From an uncultured Muribaculaceae bacterium (GTDB taxonomy: Bacteria > Bacteroidota > Bacteroidia > Bacteroidales > Muribaculaceae): a DNA stretch of 64,000 nucleotides. Position numbers and translations under genes: made by a program. The notes under the pieces were generated by a model that worked only from the letters and a program-made list of their open reading frames with translations, was not told the DNA's origin and searched no databases. The first letter of the stretch is position 1. The number at the start of each line of letters is the position of its first letter. The DNA is taken from the NCBI GenBank assembly GCA_947627615.1, contig CANQWS010000012.1:1-64000 (forward strand), written 5' to 3'. Shown piece after piece: positions 50,623 through 59,307 of this stretch.

Positions 50623-52237
50623 CGTTGTCATCTGAATCCGGCAAGATTGAGCCGGAAGAAAGGTTGAAACACTGTAATATGGCGTTGCGTAGCCGTGTGG
50701 CCTCGGGCGAATCGTGACGGAGAATCTTGAGTATGGTGTAGAGATAATCGTCCTTGTCCTTCAGTCCGCACATAACGGCCACGTTTGAGCCGGGTAATAT
50801 CGATTTCTGGTTGTAGACACGCAGTATGGCGGCATAATCCGAGCGCTTCACGTAGTCCCTGAATTCGCGGCAGAGGTTTTCGTAGATTCCGCGGGGATTG
50901 ATTTCGCGCGGAAGCGTGGCCATGTGCCGCTCGAGCACGTCTATGTTCTGGAAACGTCCGTCGATGCGGCATTCCACAATGCGTTTCACCCGGTGGCGCG
51001 TGTGAAGCAGGGCCTGCTGTTCGAGTTCATGCCGGAACTCGTTGATCACATAGCGGCGCACTTTCGAAGCCACGGAATTCTCGTCTTTGCCGCGGAACGA
51101 TGCAACCGTGCGCACAACTTCCTCCACCAGCAGCAGGTTCTCCACCTCGGCTACTTCCGGAACCATGATGCGCTTGCCCCGCAGATATTCCACCTCCTTC
51201 ACGTCGCGGCGGTCGCGGTCCACAATGCCGCGGGAGTCCAGATGGTGAAACGCGTTGAGGTCATTGAACGTGCGCGTGGCTTCTATCACTTTGTTACAGC
51301 TGCCGAGGGGCTGCACGGTGAATTCGCGGAAAATCAGCGGGTAGAGTTTCGAGTCTATCGACCGCCGCGCTTCGCCTTCAATGAAAAGCACCGGCTTGCG
51401 GGAGCCTAATATCGAGCGGTATATGTCATCGGTTAACACGCTCTGTGCCGGAAGCACCTCATAGTCCCAGGTCAGTGTGCGCGGGTCGTAATTGCGCACC
51501 CAGATAGCCGACGACGATGACCGAGACGCCGCGAAATCAAGGTCGTGGGTGGTGTAGATGAACCGGCAGTCAGGACGCATGATTTCCAGATGGTTCCACA
51601 GTGACTGTGTGACGGTTGGGTGCAGAAACAGCTCCGGACTGTCAACGAACACCAGCGAACGTTTGGGCGCGAACACCATGGCGCCTATATAATAGAGCAC
51701 GGCTTTCTCGCCGGCCGACAGGCGCGAGGGCGCGTATCCTTCGTCGCCGTCCGTCTCGCCGTCGGGCCTGCGGCTGAAAAGCATCCGCCCGCTCTCAATG
51801 AGCACCCGGTTGTCGGGAAACACCTGCTGCCACACGTCGATCACGCTGTCCAAAGGCGTGGGGAGCAGGGGAGTGTCGGGGGCTGAACGCCGGGTTATCT
51901 TGTAGTTGATGAGATTGAGCATCTCGTCATGCATCAGCAGGGCCAGCACGCGGTCAAACTGAGTGGATTCGGCGGCATGGAGCAGTCCGGATGACACGCA
52001 CGTGTTGTATCGTCCGTCAATCACCTCGTTGCCCGTTGAGCCGTTGGTGCGCTCGAATATCGCGTTCAGGGCCGAAAGGACGTATGCCCGGTTGCCGGCA
52101 TCCTTGGCCATGCGTGCCGTGAACCGGCTTTTGCCGGCGCCGTTGGCTCCGACAATCACTATCTGGCGGGCGGTTTCGTCAATGGTGAGGCGTCGTCCCG
52201 AAGGCTGCGGAGGCAGCTGTATGTTTTTTGTGGCCAT
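50612..52237 (-). CDS. AAA ATPase with C-terminal DUF4435 (OLD-like)
   Basis: A 541-aa protein with an ABC-type ATPase domain: Walker A G-A-N-G-A-G-K-S (29-36), signature R-L-S-A-G-E-K-A, Walker B L-V-F-V-D-S-P-E and H-loop Y-T-T-H-D-L-D. The C-terminal half matches DUF4435 (I-E-G-E-A-R-R-S-I-D-S-K-L and H-L-D-S-R-G-I-V-D-R-D), a TOPRIM-like nuclease fold seen in OLD-type proteins. Its function is unknown. It sits between tsaC and menA as part of a housekeeping run. Confidence 0.8.
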   Translation of the reverse strand: MATKNIQLPPQPSGRRLTIDETARQIVIVGANGAGKSRFTARMAKDAGNRAYVLSALNAIFERTNGSTGNEVIDGRYNTCVSSGLLHAAESTQFDRVLALLMHDEMLNLINYKITRRSAPDTPLLPTPLDSVIDVWQQVFPDNRVLIESGRMLFSRRPDGETDGDEGYAPSRLSAGEKAVLYYIGAMVFAPKRSLVFVDSPELFLHPTVTQSLWNHLEIMRPDCRFIYTTHDLDFAASRSSSSAIWVRNYDPRTLTWDYEVLPAQSVLTDDIYRSILGSRKPVLFIEGEARRSIDSKLYPLIFREFTVQPLGSCNKVIEATRTFNDLNAFHHLDSRGIVDRDRRDVKEVEYLRGKRIMVPEVAEVENLLLVEEVVRTVASFRGKDENSVASKVRRYVINEFRHELEQQALLHTRHRVKRIVECRIDGRFQNIDVLERHMATLPREINPRGIYENLCREFRDYVKRSDYAAILRVYNQKSILPGSNVAVMCGLKDKDDYLYTILKILRHDSPEATRLRNAILQCFNLSSGSILPDSDDNDEN

Positions 52238-52251
52238 CTCTGTAAGTTTTT

Positions 52252-52872
52252 CTAAATATCGAATTCAACAGGCCCTTCGCGGATAATCTTCGGCGAGGTG
52301 CTGTCGGTGAGGTCAACTATAGCCGAGGGAACGTCCGTGCCGTTGCCCCCGTCAATCATCATCCCGATTCCGGGATTGGAATTGTAACGGAGCATGATTT
52401 CATCCGGCAAAATGATTTCATCGGAGCTCAGGCCTTCCGAGGGGATGGAGGTTGACAAAAGCGGATGTCCCGGAGCGGCGGCCAGAGCGCGGGCTATGGT
52501 GTTGTCGGGGATGCGCAGGCCCACCTGTCTTCTGCCTTTGAAGGCCTTGGGCAGTTTCGGCGACGACGGCAGTATGAAAGTGAACGGCCCCGGACAGCAG
52601 CGGCGCAGAATGTCGAATGCGCGGTTGTCGATTCGGGCATACTCGCTGGCCTGCGATATGTCGGCGCAGATGATGGACAGGGTGTTCTTCTGCGGATTGA
52701 TGCCCTTCATCCGGCATATCCGCTCTATGGCGTTCTGGTTCATCGCATCGCAGCCTATGGCATAGAGTGTGTCGGTGGGATAGATGATCAGATTCCCGCC
52801 GCGCAGGGCTTCGGCGGCCTCGTCTATGAAGCGGTCGTTGATTGATGTGGGGTAGATTCTAAGAGTTTTCAT
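52252..52872 (-). CDS. tsaC: L-threonylcarbamoyladenylate synthase
   Basis: A 206-aa YrdC/TsaC-family enzyme making threonylcarbamoyl-AMP for t6A37 of tRNA. Motifs: Y-P-T-D-T-L-Y-A-I-G-C-D-A, K-N-T-L-S-I-I-C and P-G-P-F-T-F-I-L. It is of the single-domain type. ATG 52872 (M-K-T-L-R) was preferred to 52902. Confidence 0.92.
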   Translation of the reverse strand: MKTLRIYPTSINDRFIDEAAEALRGGNLIIYPTDTLYAIGCDAMNQNAIERICRMKGINPQKNTLSIICADISQASEYARIDNRAFDILRRCCPGPFTFILPSSPKLPKAFKGRRQVGLRIPDNTIARALAAAPGHPLLSTSIPSEGLSSDEIILPDEIMLRYNSNPGIGMMIDGGNGTDVPSAIVDLTDSTSPKIIREGPVEFDI

Positions 52873-52938
52873 ATTGAAATTTTTGATTGCGATGCTCAGC
52901 ATTCAAAAATAGTGATTTTGGCGTTAATGATAAAATAA

Positions 52939-52965
52939 AAAGAGATGTTTCACAACATCTCTTTC
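52939..52965 (-). terminator. Hairpin between tsaC and GH109
   Basis: AAAGAGATGTT pairs with AACATCTCTTT around TCAC. On the minus strand it is followed by a T-rich run (TTTTTATTTTAT), so it can end the GH109 transcript before tsaC; on the plus strand it is followed by CCCTTTAAACC, a context that recurs in Bacteroidales leaders as I recall. Confidence 0.6.
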
Positions 52966-52994
52966 CCTTTAAACCTTTATCTTAATCTAATACT

Positions 52995-53072
52995 ATGAAA
53001 AACACACGTGCAAAAGTATCCATATTTTATGATACAGGCAATACTTTGAACGGTCATTTAACATTATTTTAA
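52995..53072 (+). CDS. Possible 25-aa leader peptide
   Basis: An ATG-started ORF beginning M-K-N-T-R-A-K-V-S and ending TAA at 53070. It follows the hairpin at 52939-52965 and a C-C-C-T-T-T-A-A-A-C-C-type leader. I have a memory of similar M-K-N-T-R-A-K starts behind such hairpins in other Bacteroidales genomes. No gene follows on the plus strand, so it may be a relic. Confidence 0.25.
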   Translation: MKNTRAKVSIFYDTGNTLNGHLTLF

Positions 53073-53124
53073 CTAAATGAAAGATAAACCCCGCGATTTA
53101 ATCTACGAATCGGAAGTCGGGAGG

Positions 53125-54519
53125 TTACTTTTTGTAAGCGTGACGGTAGCCTTTCACTTTCTGCCATGCACCGCGGGTGAAATCGGGCACTTCAACTGGA
53201 GCCGATCCGTTGTCAATGGAGATTGCTCCGAGCGGGCCCAGACAGCACCATTCGGCCATGTCGTAGACGTCCATGTCAAGCGGAAGTCCGTTGCGCAGAC
53301 AGTAGACAAGGCGATAGTCCATGATGTAGTCCATGCCGCCGTGGCCTCCTACTTTTTTGGCCACTTCGCCCACCTCTTTTATAATGGGGTGGGTGTAGCG
53401 CTCGGTCAGGGCCTTGCGCTGCTCGTCGGTTATGAAGCCGTGGGCGTTCAGGTTCTCGTGGTCGGGCACCGCGTCCTTTGCTATCTGCTCCGGAGCGAAC
53501 GAGTAGCCTTCCGTGGGATATTTGTTGGCGAATCCCTTGGTGCCGGTGAGCTGATACATGCGGTTGTAGGGGCGGGGAGTCATCACGTCATGCTGGATCT
53601 GCATGGTCTTGCCGTTGGCGGTCTTGATTATGGTCATGGTGTGGTCGCCGTTGGCGAATGTCTCGGGCTTCTTGCCGGTGGTCTTCTCTATGTAGGCGGG
53701 ACCGTTCACGGCCTTGGTGTCCATGGCAACGAGCGTGGTCATGCGGTCGCCGCGGTGCATGTCAAGGAGCTGGCATGCCGGGCCGGTGCCGTGGGTGGCG
53801 TAGATGTCGCCCTTGTGTTTCTGGTTGAAGTCCATGCGCCAGTTGTTCCAGTAGTAGGGCCAGAATTCCTCAAGATTGTGTATGTAAGCCCCTTCGGTGT
53901 GGAGCACTTCGCCGAACAGGCCCTGCTGGGCCATGTTGAGGGTGTTGAGTTCGAATGAATCGTAAACGCAGTTCTCGAGCATCATGCAGTGGCGGCGTGT
54001 GCGCTCCGAAGTGTCAATCAGGTCCCAGATTTCGTCGAGCGACATGGCGGCCGGAACTTCTATGGCCACATGCTTGCCTTTCTCCATGGCATACTTGGCC
54101 ATGGGAGCATGATGAACCCAGTCCGTGGCTATGTACACGAGGTCTATGTCGTCGCGGTCACAGAGTGCTTTCCATGAATCCTCCTTGCCGCCGTAAACGG
54201 TGGCTTTAGGCAGCCCCTGACGGGTGAGTATGTCCTGACATTTCTCGGCGCGGTCTTTCTCTATGTCGCACAGTGCCATGATTTTGGTCCCCGGGATATG
54301 GGTGAAGCGCTCCACGGCTCCGGGTCCGCGCATGCCTAATCCAATGAATCCCACCCTGACGGTGTCTATGGCAGGAGCCGCGAATGCAACCATGTCGGTA
54401 GCGCCCGCCGGACGGGACGGAACGTGGGTCTTTATCGGTTCAGCCGCAGAGGCTTCCGGGCATGAGGCCAGAACAATTGCCATTGCGAGCGTCCCGGCCA
54501 GAAATCTGTGTAGCTTCAT
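53125..54519 (-). CDS. GH109-type Gfo/Idh/MocA glycoside hydrolase
   Basis: A 464-aa secreted protein: signal with lipobox-like V-L-A-S-C (about 16-20), NAD-binding G-F-I-G-L-G-M-R-G-P-G, and the GH109 pattern L-E-N-C-V-Y-D-S-F-E-L-N and Y-I-H-N-L-E-E-F-W. GH109 enzymes are alpha-N-acetylgalactosaminidases that use a bound NAD+ and act on mucin and blood-group A sugars. The Cys near residue 20 suggests lipid anchoring. GH84 lies nearby on the other strand. Confidence 0.88.
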   Translation of the reverse strand: MKLHRFLAGTLAMAIVLASCPEASAAEPIKTHVPSRPAGATDMVAFAAPAIDTVRVGFIGLGMRGPGAVERFTHIPGTKIMALCDIEKDRAEKCQDILTRQGLPKATVYGGKEDSWKALCDRDDIDLVYIATDWVHHAPMAKYAMEKGKHVAIEVPAAMSLDEIWDLIDTSERTRRHCMMLENCVYDSFELNTLNMAQQGLFGEVLHTEGAYIHNLEEFWPYYWNNWRMDFNQKHKGDIYATHGTGPACQLLDMHRGDRMTTLVAMDTKAVNGPAYIEKTTGKKPETFANGDHTMTIIKTANGKTMQIQHDVMTPRPYNRMYQLTGTKGFANKYPTEGYSFAPEQIAKDAVPDHENLNAHGFITDEQRKALTERYTHPIIKEVGEVAKKVGGHGGMDYIMDYRLVYCLRNGLPLDMDVYDMAEWCCLGPLGAISIDNGSAPVEVPDFTRGAWQKVKGYRHAYKK

Positions 54520-54636
54520 GATGATTTTATTTGTCGGTTTTGTGAAATATTAAAAAACTTATGCAAATATAGCTAATAATTTGAAATACCCGGAATCTTG
54601 GCTCGCGGCTATGGTGGTTTTATTTGGAATTTATCG

Positions 54637-54644
54637 TATCTTTG
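54637..54644 (+). promoter_or_regulatory. -7 box of the WG-repeat lipoprotein gene
   Basis: TATCTTTG matches TAnnTTTG and lies 52 bases before the ATG at 54696. TTTG at 54623 is too close to be its -33 box. Confidence 0.45.
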
Positions 54645-54695
54645 CAGATATTACCTCATAATCTTTTACCCCAACAGTTTCAATCATAGCGTCTG

Positions 54696-56531
54696 ATGAA
54701 ATTTCGTCAATCGATACTTGTGTTTGTCGCGGTGATGGCTTTGGCTGTCGCGGCTGTCTCGTGTTCCGGTTCCGGAGACTCTTACACCGGATTTCCGTGT
54801 CTTTTGAAGGGAGAGAAGCAGTGGAGCATAATTACTTCCGACGGAGAAATCGCCGTGAGCGAGGAATTCTCCCACCGCCCTACGCTGGTCTGCGGCGACA
54901 GATTCTGGGCCCAGAATTCCAAAGGCTACTGGGAGCTGTATCGCGCTGACGACGGTATGGCCCGTCTGGTCACTGACCGCGAATTCCGTTACGTGTCGTA
55001 TTTCCATGACGGCCGCGCCATGGTTGCCGAACGTGACAAGCCGGTCTCCATAATTGATCGCGACGGCAACGACATCCTTTCGCTGGACAGGATTGACGGT
55101 AAAAGCCCCGACAGTTTCACCGATATAACCGACGGCCTCGCTGTTTTCACCGCCGACACTCTCTCGGGCGTGGTGAACTTCAAGGGCGAGGTGGTCATTC
55201 CGCCTAAATATTTCTCGATACTGCCTCCCGCCTCGGGCAGGATTATCGCCTGTGACCGCAACCATGTCACTTTCATGATCGATATGGAATCGGATTCGGC
55301 TTCAGTGCCTGAATCCGTGATGGATGTCTATGACTATGCGGGACAGAAGCTCTTCTCGATCAGGTCGAGCCGATACCAGAGGACAGGCCTCAAATTCATG
55401 GACGGTTATCTGCCGGTTGCAACGGTGAAGGACGGCGTGGAGTCATGGGGCCTCATGAATGCCGACGGCGAAATAGCTCTCGAACCCTCCAAAAAGATAG
55501 CCGGTATAGAATCCGTGTGCGGTCAATATTTCATTTACAGGGACAGCGAAGGCCTCTTCGGTGTCAAGAAGGTGGCCGATGGCGAAACGGTCATCAAAGC
55601 AGTCTATACCCTTGCGGAGTTCATTGACGAGAACCGTCTCGCCGTCACAAAGACCGACCTGGCCACGGCCTACGAAGAACCCTCTCTGACGGTGGTCAAC
55701 CTTGAGGGAGAGCGCCTTTCGGACCGCAAATTCTTTTTTATCTCGCCCGCTTTCAACGGACATCTGTTCTGCCAGACCAAGGAGGACAGGTGGATTATAG
55801 CCGATTGTGACGGCAACGAGCTTGAGGACGTGCATTCGGTCATCACCGATGTGTTCTTTGACACTGAGGCCGTTCCTTCCTACGCCGTGATGTCCGACGC
55901 CATAAACCTTGACAAACTGCTGGACGGCATTGATATGTCGGCCAACGGCGTTGATGGAATGACCTTCCAGTCATCCGTGCATCAGGTGCTCGAACGTCAG
56001 GCCAGATACTATTCGTGGTCCAACAAGCCTGTCGCATCCAACTATGCCTATACCAACGAAGTCAATATCTTCCCGACCGTCGAGGGCGAGATGGTTAACA
56101 TAGCCGCTGTTTTCCCCTCGAATCTCAGCCAGCAGACCTACCGCAAGGAAAAGGTGGTTGACTACGTCTGGGGAAATTATTACTATTACCACACCAACAA
56201 CGTCCCCACGGGCTATGTCTTCACCAAAGACTCTCCCTCCAGGTTCGTTGTCACCTTCAATAACTACGGCAAGCTGCGGGGCAAGTTGCGCTCGCTCTAT
56301 TCCATGCTCGTAACCCGCTTCAGCAAATATGGTTCCGTTGTGGATTCCAATTCCGGTGCCACGCTGATTGATATGGCCGACGGACGCAAGGCCCTCGTGG
56401 TGCTGGAGTCCAATGACGTGAAAGTCTCCTGGGGACGCCTCCCGGCTTCCGAATGTTCGATTTCCGGATTCGACGGCAACAAGGAAAACGCCGCCGGCGA
56501 TTTCTGGGACGTCGAGACTGACGGGGATTGA
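54696..56531 (+). CDS. WG-repeat-like lipoprotein
   Basis: A 611-aa protein with a lipoprotein signal (A-V-A-A-V-S-C-S-G). Residues about 30-370 hold WG-type repeats (K-Q-W-S-I-I-T-S-D-G-E-I; S-W-G-L-M-N-A-D-G-E-I-A; G-Y-W-E-L-Y). The C-terminal 200 residues form a separate domain I do not recognise. WG repeats are taken to bind proteins or sugars at the cell surface. It overlaps nothing and precedes GH84 by 71 bases. Confidence 0.75.
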   Translation: MKFRQSILVFVAVMALAVAAVSCSGSGDSYTGFPCLLKGEKQWSIITSDGEIAVSEEFSHRPTLVCGDRFWAQNSKGYWELYRADDGMARLVTDREFRYVSYFHDGRAMVAERDKPVSIIDRDGNDILSLDRIDGKSPDSFTDITDGLAVFTADTLSGVVNFKGEVVIPPKYFSILPPASGRIIACDRNHVTFMIDMESDSASVPESVMDVYDYAGQKLFSIRSSRYQRTGLKFMDGYLPVATVKDGVESWGLMNADGEIALEPSKKIAGIESVCGQYFIYRDSEGLFGVKKVADGETVIKAVYTLAEFIDENRLAVTKTDLATAYEEPSLTVVNLEGERLSDRKFFFISPAFNGHLFCQTKEDRWIIADCDGNELEDVHSVITDVFFDTEAVPSYAVMSDAINLDKLLDGIDMSANGVDGMTFQSSVHQVLERQARYYSWSNKPVASNYAYTNEVNIFPTVEGEMVNIAAVFPSNLSQQTYRKEKVVDYVWGNYYYYHTNNVPTGYVFTKDSPSRFVVTFNNYGKLRGKLRSLYSMLVTRFSKYGSVVDSNSGATLIDMADGRKALVVLESNDVKVSWGRLPASECSISGFDGNKENAAGDFWDVETDGD

Positions 56532-56602
56532 CCCGCCTCCTGACGGCTGAATCGCCTCAAAAATTGAAATCATTTACAAATAATATAATAGTTACCAAAA
56601 CC

Positions 56603-59161
56603 ATGCCAAAAACAAGACAACTGTTATTCACAGCCTCCCTGCTGTTAGGCACCGCCTGCGCGATGAACGTATCCGCTCAGGACGACGGTTTCGATCTCAG
56701 CTCGCAGCGCGGAGAAATCAAGACCGTCAATCCGGTTCCTGGCAAAAAAATTGACCATAAGGGCATCATTATCAATCCTACGCCTCAGAGCATAACCCGT
56801 CCGAACACCGGCGAGCTCAACACCTCCGGCGGTTTCAAAGTCAAGGACAAGCGCAAGGCTTTCGCTGACAACATCGGGTTCCTCGACCTTAAGCCTAAGG
56901 GCATCGAGGTGGTGATAGATTTCGGTGAAAAAATCGCCGCAAAAGCCGGCGTGAAGCCTGTCGACGGCGCTTATCATCTCTCTATCGGCCCGAAGAAGAT
57001 AGTGATAACCGGCTATAATGACCGCGGCGCGTTCTACGGTCTCCAGACTCTGCGTCAGATTCTCGCCAGCCCTGCATGCGCCGGCGGAGCTCCGCTCCCC
57101 ATGATGGAAATCAACGATTTCCCTGCCATGAAGTACCGCGGCATTGTCGAAGGCTTCTACGGAACCCCCTGGAGCCACGAGGTGCGCATGTCGCTGCTTG
57201 ACTTCTACGGACAGAACAAACTCAATGACTATCTCTACGGACCCAAGGACGACCCCTATCACAGCAGTCCCTACTGGCGTCAGCCCTATCCCGAACAGGA
57301 GGCCAAAAACATCCGCGAGCTCGTGGAGACGGCCAAACGCAACCGCGTCAATTTCGTGTGGGCCATCCACCCCGGAAAGGATATCCGCTGGAACAAGGAG
57401 GACTATGACTCTCTGGTCCACAAATTCGACCTGATGTATGACCTCGGAGTCCGCTCATTCGCCATTTTCTTCGACGATATTGACGGCGAGGGAACCAATC
57501 CTGCGAAGCAGGTGGAGCTGCTCAACAACCTCACGCGTGATTTCGTGAAGGTGAAGGGCGATGTCTCCAACCTGATTGTATGCCCCACCGATTACTCGCA
57601 GCTCTGGGCCAAGCCCGGTCATGACGGTCCTCTGGCTGTCTATGGCCGCGACCTGAACCCCGATGTTGAGGTGTTCTGGACCGGTGCAGTGGTGTGCAGC
57701 GACCTCACCCGCGAGACCCTTGACTTTGTCAACTCCCGCATCAAGCGTCCGGCGCTCTACTGGTGGAACTATCCCGTGACCGATTATTGCAAACATATCC
57801 TCATGCAGGGCCCTGTCTACGGTCTTGATACATCCCTCACCGCCGAGGAAGTCATAGGTCTCGTAAGCAACCCCATGGAGCACGGCGAGGCCTCCAAACT
57901 CGCGCTTTACGGCGTGGCTGACTACGCATGGAATCCCACCTCCTACAACCCCATCGACAACTGGGAGCGCGGTCTGAAGGAAATGATGCCCGGCGCTCCT
58001 GAGGCTTACCGCACTTTTGCCATCCATTCCGCCGATACCGAGACCGGATATCGCCGCGACGAGTCATGGGAAACCGTGGTGTTCCCCTACAACCGCTACA
58101 GCCAGGCCCAGTTCGAAGCACTGCGCGACGAGTTCAAGAAAATCACCGCCGTCGAGGACCAGATCACCAAAGGCGCCACCAATCCCGGCCTCCTGAAGGA
58201 GATGAAACCCTGGCTCACCGAGTTTACCCGTCTCGGACAGCGCGGACTCACCACCCTTGACCTCATCAAGACCTACGAAAAGGGCAACGATTCTGTTTTC
58301 TGGGCACAGTACCTTGAAAACATGATGACCCCTGACCAGATAAAGGCCTACGACGCCCACCGCATCGGCACCATGAAACTCCAGCCGTTCTATGAGAATG
58401 CCATGGAGGACATGGCCCGCGATTTCTACCACAAGCTTACCGGCCGTATGCCTGCCATGTATCGTGGCGCCGGCAATTTCCCCTACCTCGGTTCAAAGAA
58501 AATCGCTCCGATGCTTGACGATGACCTCTCTACCTTCTACTCCACCGAAGAGGCCCAGACCGACGGCTCATGGCTCGGTCTTGACCTGCTTGCCGTGCGC
58601 TCGGTCGACGAGATTGACATCAAGCAGGGCCGCAACTCCGTCGACGACGGTGACTACCTCGATAATTTCATCGTGGAATATTCCGTTGACGGCAAAGACT
58701 GGAAAGCTCTGAGCAAGCCTCTGGAAAAGACCTACGAGTTCTTCTGGAAAGGCGAACCTGTCGATGCCCGCTACATACGCATGCGCCGCCTTGACTCCGA
58801 CCGCAAGTCATGGGCTTCCGTACGCCAGTTCCATGTCAATCCTCTGACTCCGGAACGCACCGGCGTAAATCCCGAGAACGCACATCTCGACAAGGCCCTC
58901 AAGGCATTCGACGAGAACCCGCTGACTTCGTTCAACATTGCCGGTCCTCTCTCTTTCGACCGTCTCCAGGGCGCATCGCAGCTCGTGCTGCTGCTCGGCG
59001 ACATCATGGGTCCGTTCACCGTTGAACAGCTTGACGCCAAGGGCTATCAGGTGGCCGAAAACAGGATTTCAACCCCGTACTCCACCGTAAACCTCGCTCC
59101 TTCCACCACACGGATCGTGGTCAAGGGCCACGCCGCTGTCTACGAGCTCGTGCAGCGTTGA
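56603..59161 (+). CDS. GH84 beta-N-acetylglucosaminidase
   Basis: An 852-aa secreted enzyme: signal peptide (L-L-F-T-A-S-L-L-L-G-T-A-C-A), GH84 N-terminal domain (about 55-175), catalytic TIM barrel (about 175-480) with the catalytic Asp pair in F-F-D-D-I-D-G-E-G (291-292) and G-I-V-E-G-F-Y-G-T-P-W, then a helical part and a beta-sandwich of F5/8 type (about 620-770). The family removes beta-GlcNAc from mucin or O-GlcNAc proteins. ATG 56603 was chosen for the signal peptide; the frame is open to 56528, overlapping the upstream gene. Confidence 0.94.
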   Translation: MPKTRQLLFTASLLLGTACAMNVSAQDDGFDLSSQRGEIKTVNPVPGKKIDHKGIIINPTPQSITRPNTGELNTSGGFKVKDKRKAFADNIGFLDLKPKGIEVVIDFGEKIAAKAGVKPVDGAYHLSIGPKKIVITGYNDRGAFYGLQTLRQILASPACAGGAPLPMMEINDFPAMKYRGIVEGFYGTPWSHEVRMSLLDFYGQNKLNDYLYGPKDDPYHSSPYWRQPYPEQEAKNIRELVETAKRNRVNFVWAIHPGKDIRWNKEDYDSLVHKFDLMYDLGVRSFAIFFDDIDGEGTNPAKQVELLNNLTRDFVKVKGDVSNLIVCPTDYSQLWAKPGHDGPLAVYGRDLNPDVEVFWTGAVVCSDLTRETLDFVNSRIKRPALYWWNYPVTDYCKHILMQGPVYGLDTSLTAEEVIGLVSNPMEHGEASKLALYGVADYAWNPTSYNPIDNWERGLKEMMPGAPEAYRTFAIHSADTETGYRRDESWETVVFPYNRYSQAQFEALRDEFKKITAVEDQITKGATNPGLLKEMKPWLTEFTRLGQRGLTTLDLIKTYEKGNDSVFWAQYLENMMTPDQIKAYDAHRIGTMKLQPFYENAMEDMARDFYHKLTGRMPAMYRGAGNFPYLGSKKIAPMLDDDLSTFYSTEEAQTDGSWLGLDLLAVRSVDEIDIKQGRNSVDDGDYLDNFIVEYSVDGKDWKALSKPLEKTYEFFWKGEPVDARYIRMRRLDSDRKSWASVRQFHVNPLTPERTGVNPENAHLDKALKAFDENPLTSFNIAGPLSFDRLQGASQLVLLLGDIMGPFTVEQLDAKGYQVAENRISTPYSTVNLAPSTTRIVVKGHAAVYELVQR

Positions 59162-59181
59162 TTTCATAACAAACCATCATA

Positions 59182-59220
59182 CGGAAAGCGCCATGACCTT
59201 GAAAATCATGGCGCTTTCCG
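59182..59220 (+). terminator. Terminator after GH84
   Basis: CGGAAAGCGCCATGA pairs exactly with TCATGGCGCTTTCCG around a nine-base loop. It lies 20 bases after the stop. No long T-run follows. Confidence 0.65.
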
Positions 59221-59244
59221 TGTTCATTGGCTGTAATAAAAAGT

Positions 59245-59278
59245 GAAGCTGCGGTTCCGGAATTGGAGCCGCAGCTTC
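59245..59278 (-). terminator. Terminator after PPi-PFK
   Basis: GAAGCTGCGG pairs with CCGCAGCTTC (imperfect inner part). On the minus strand the stem is followed by ACTTTTTATT. It lies 29 bases after the PFK stop. Confidence 0.7.
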
Positions 59279-59307
59279 TGCAAGCTGGAAAAAGGATTGA
59301 TTAGATT

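Noticed and set aside
53077-53958. Plus-strand 293-aa frame
   Set aside because: Antisense shadow of the GH109 gene.
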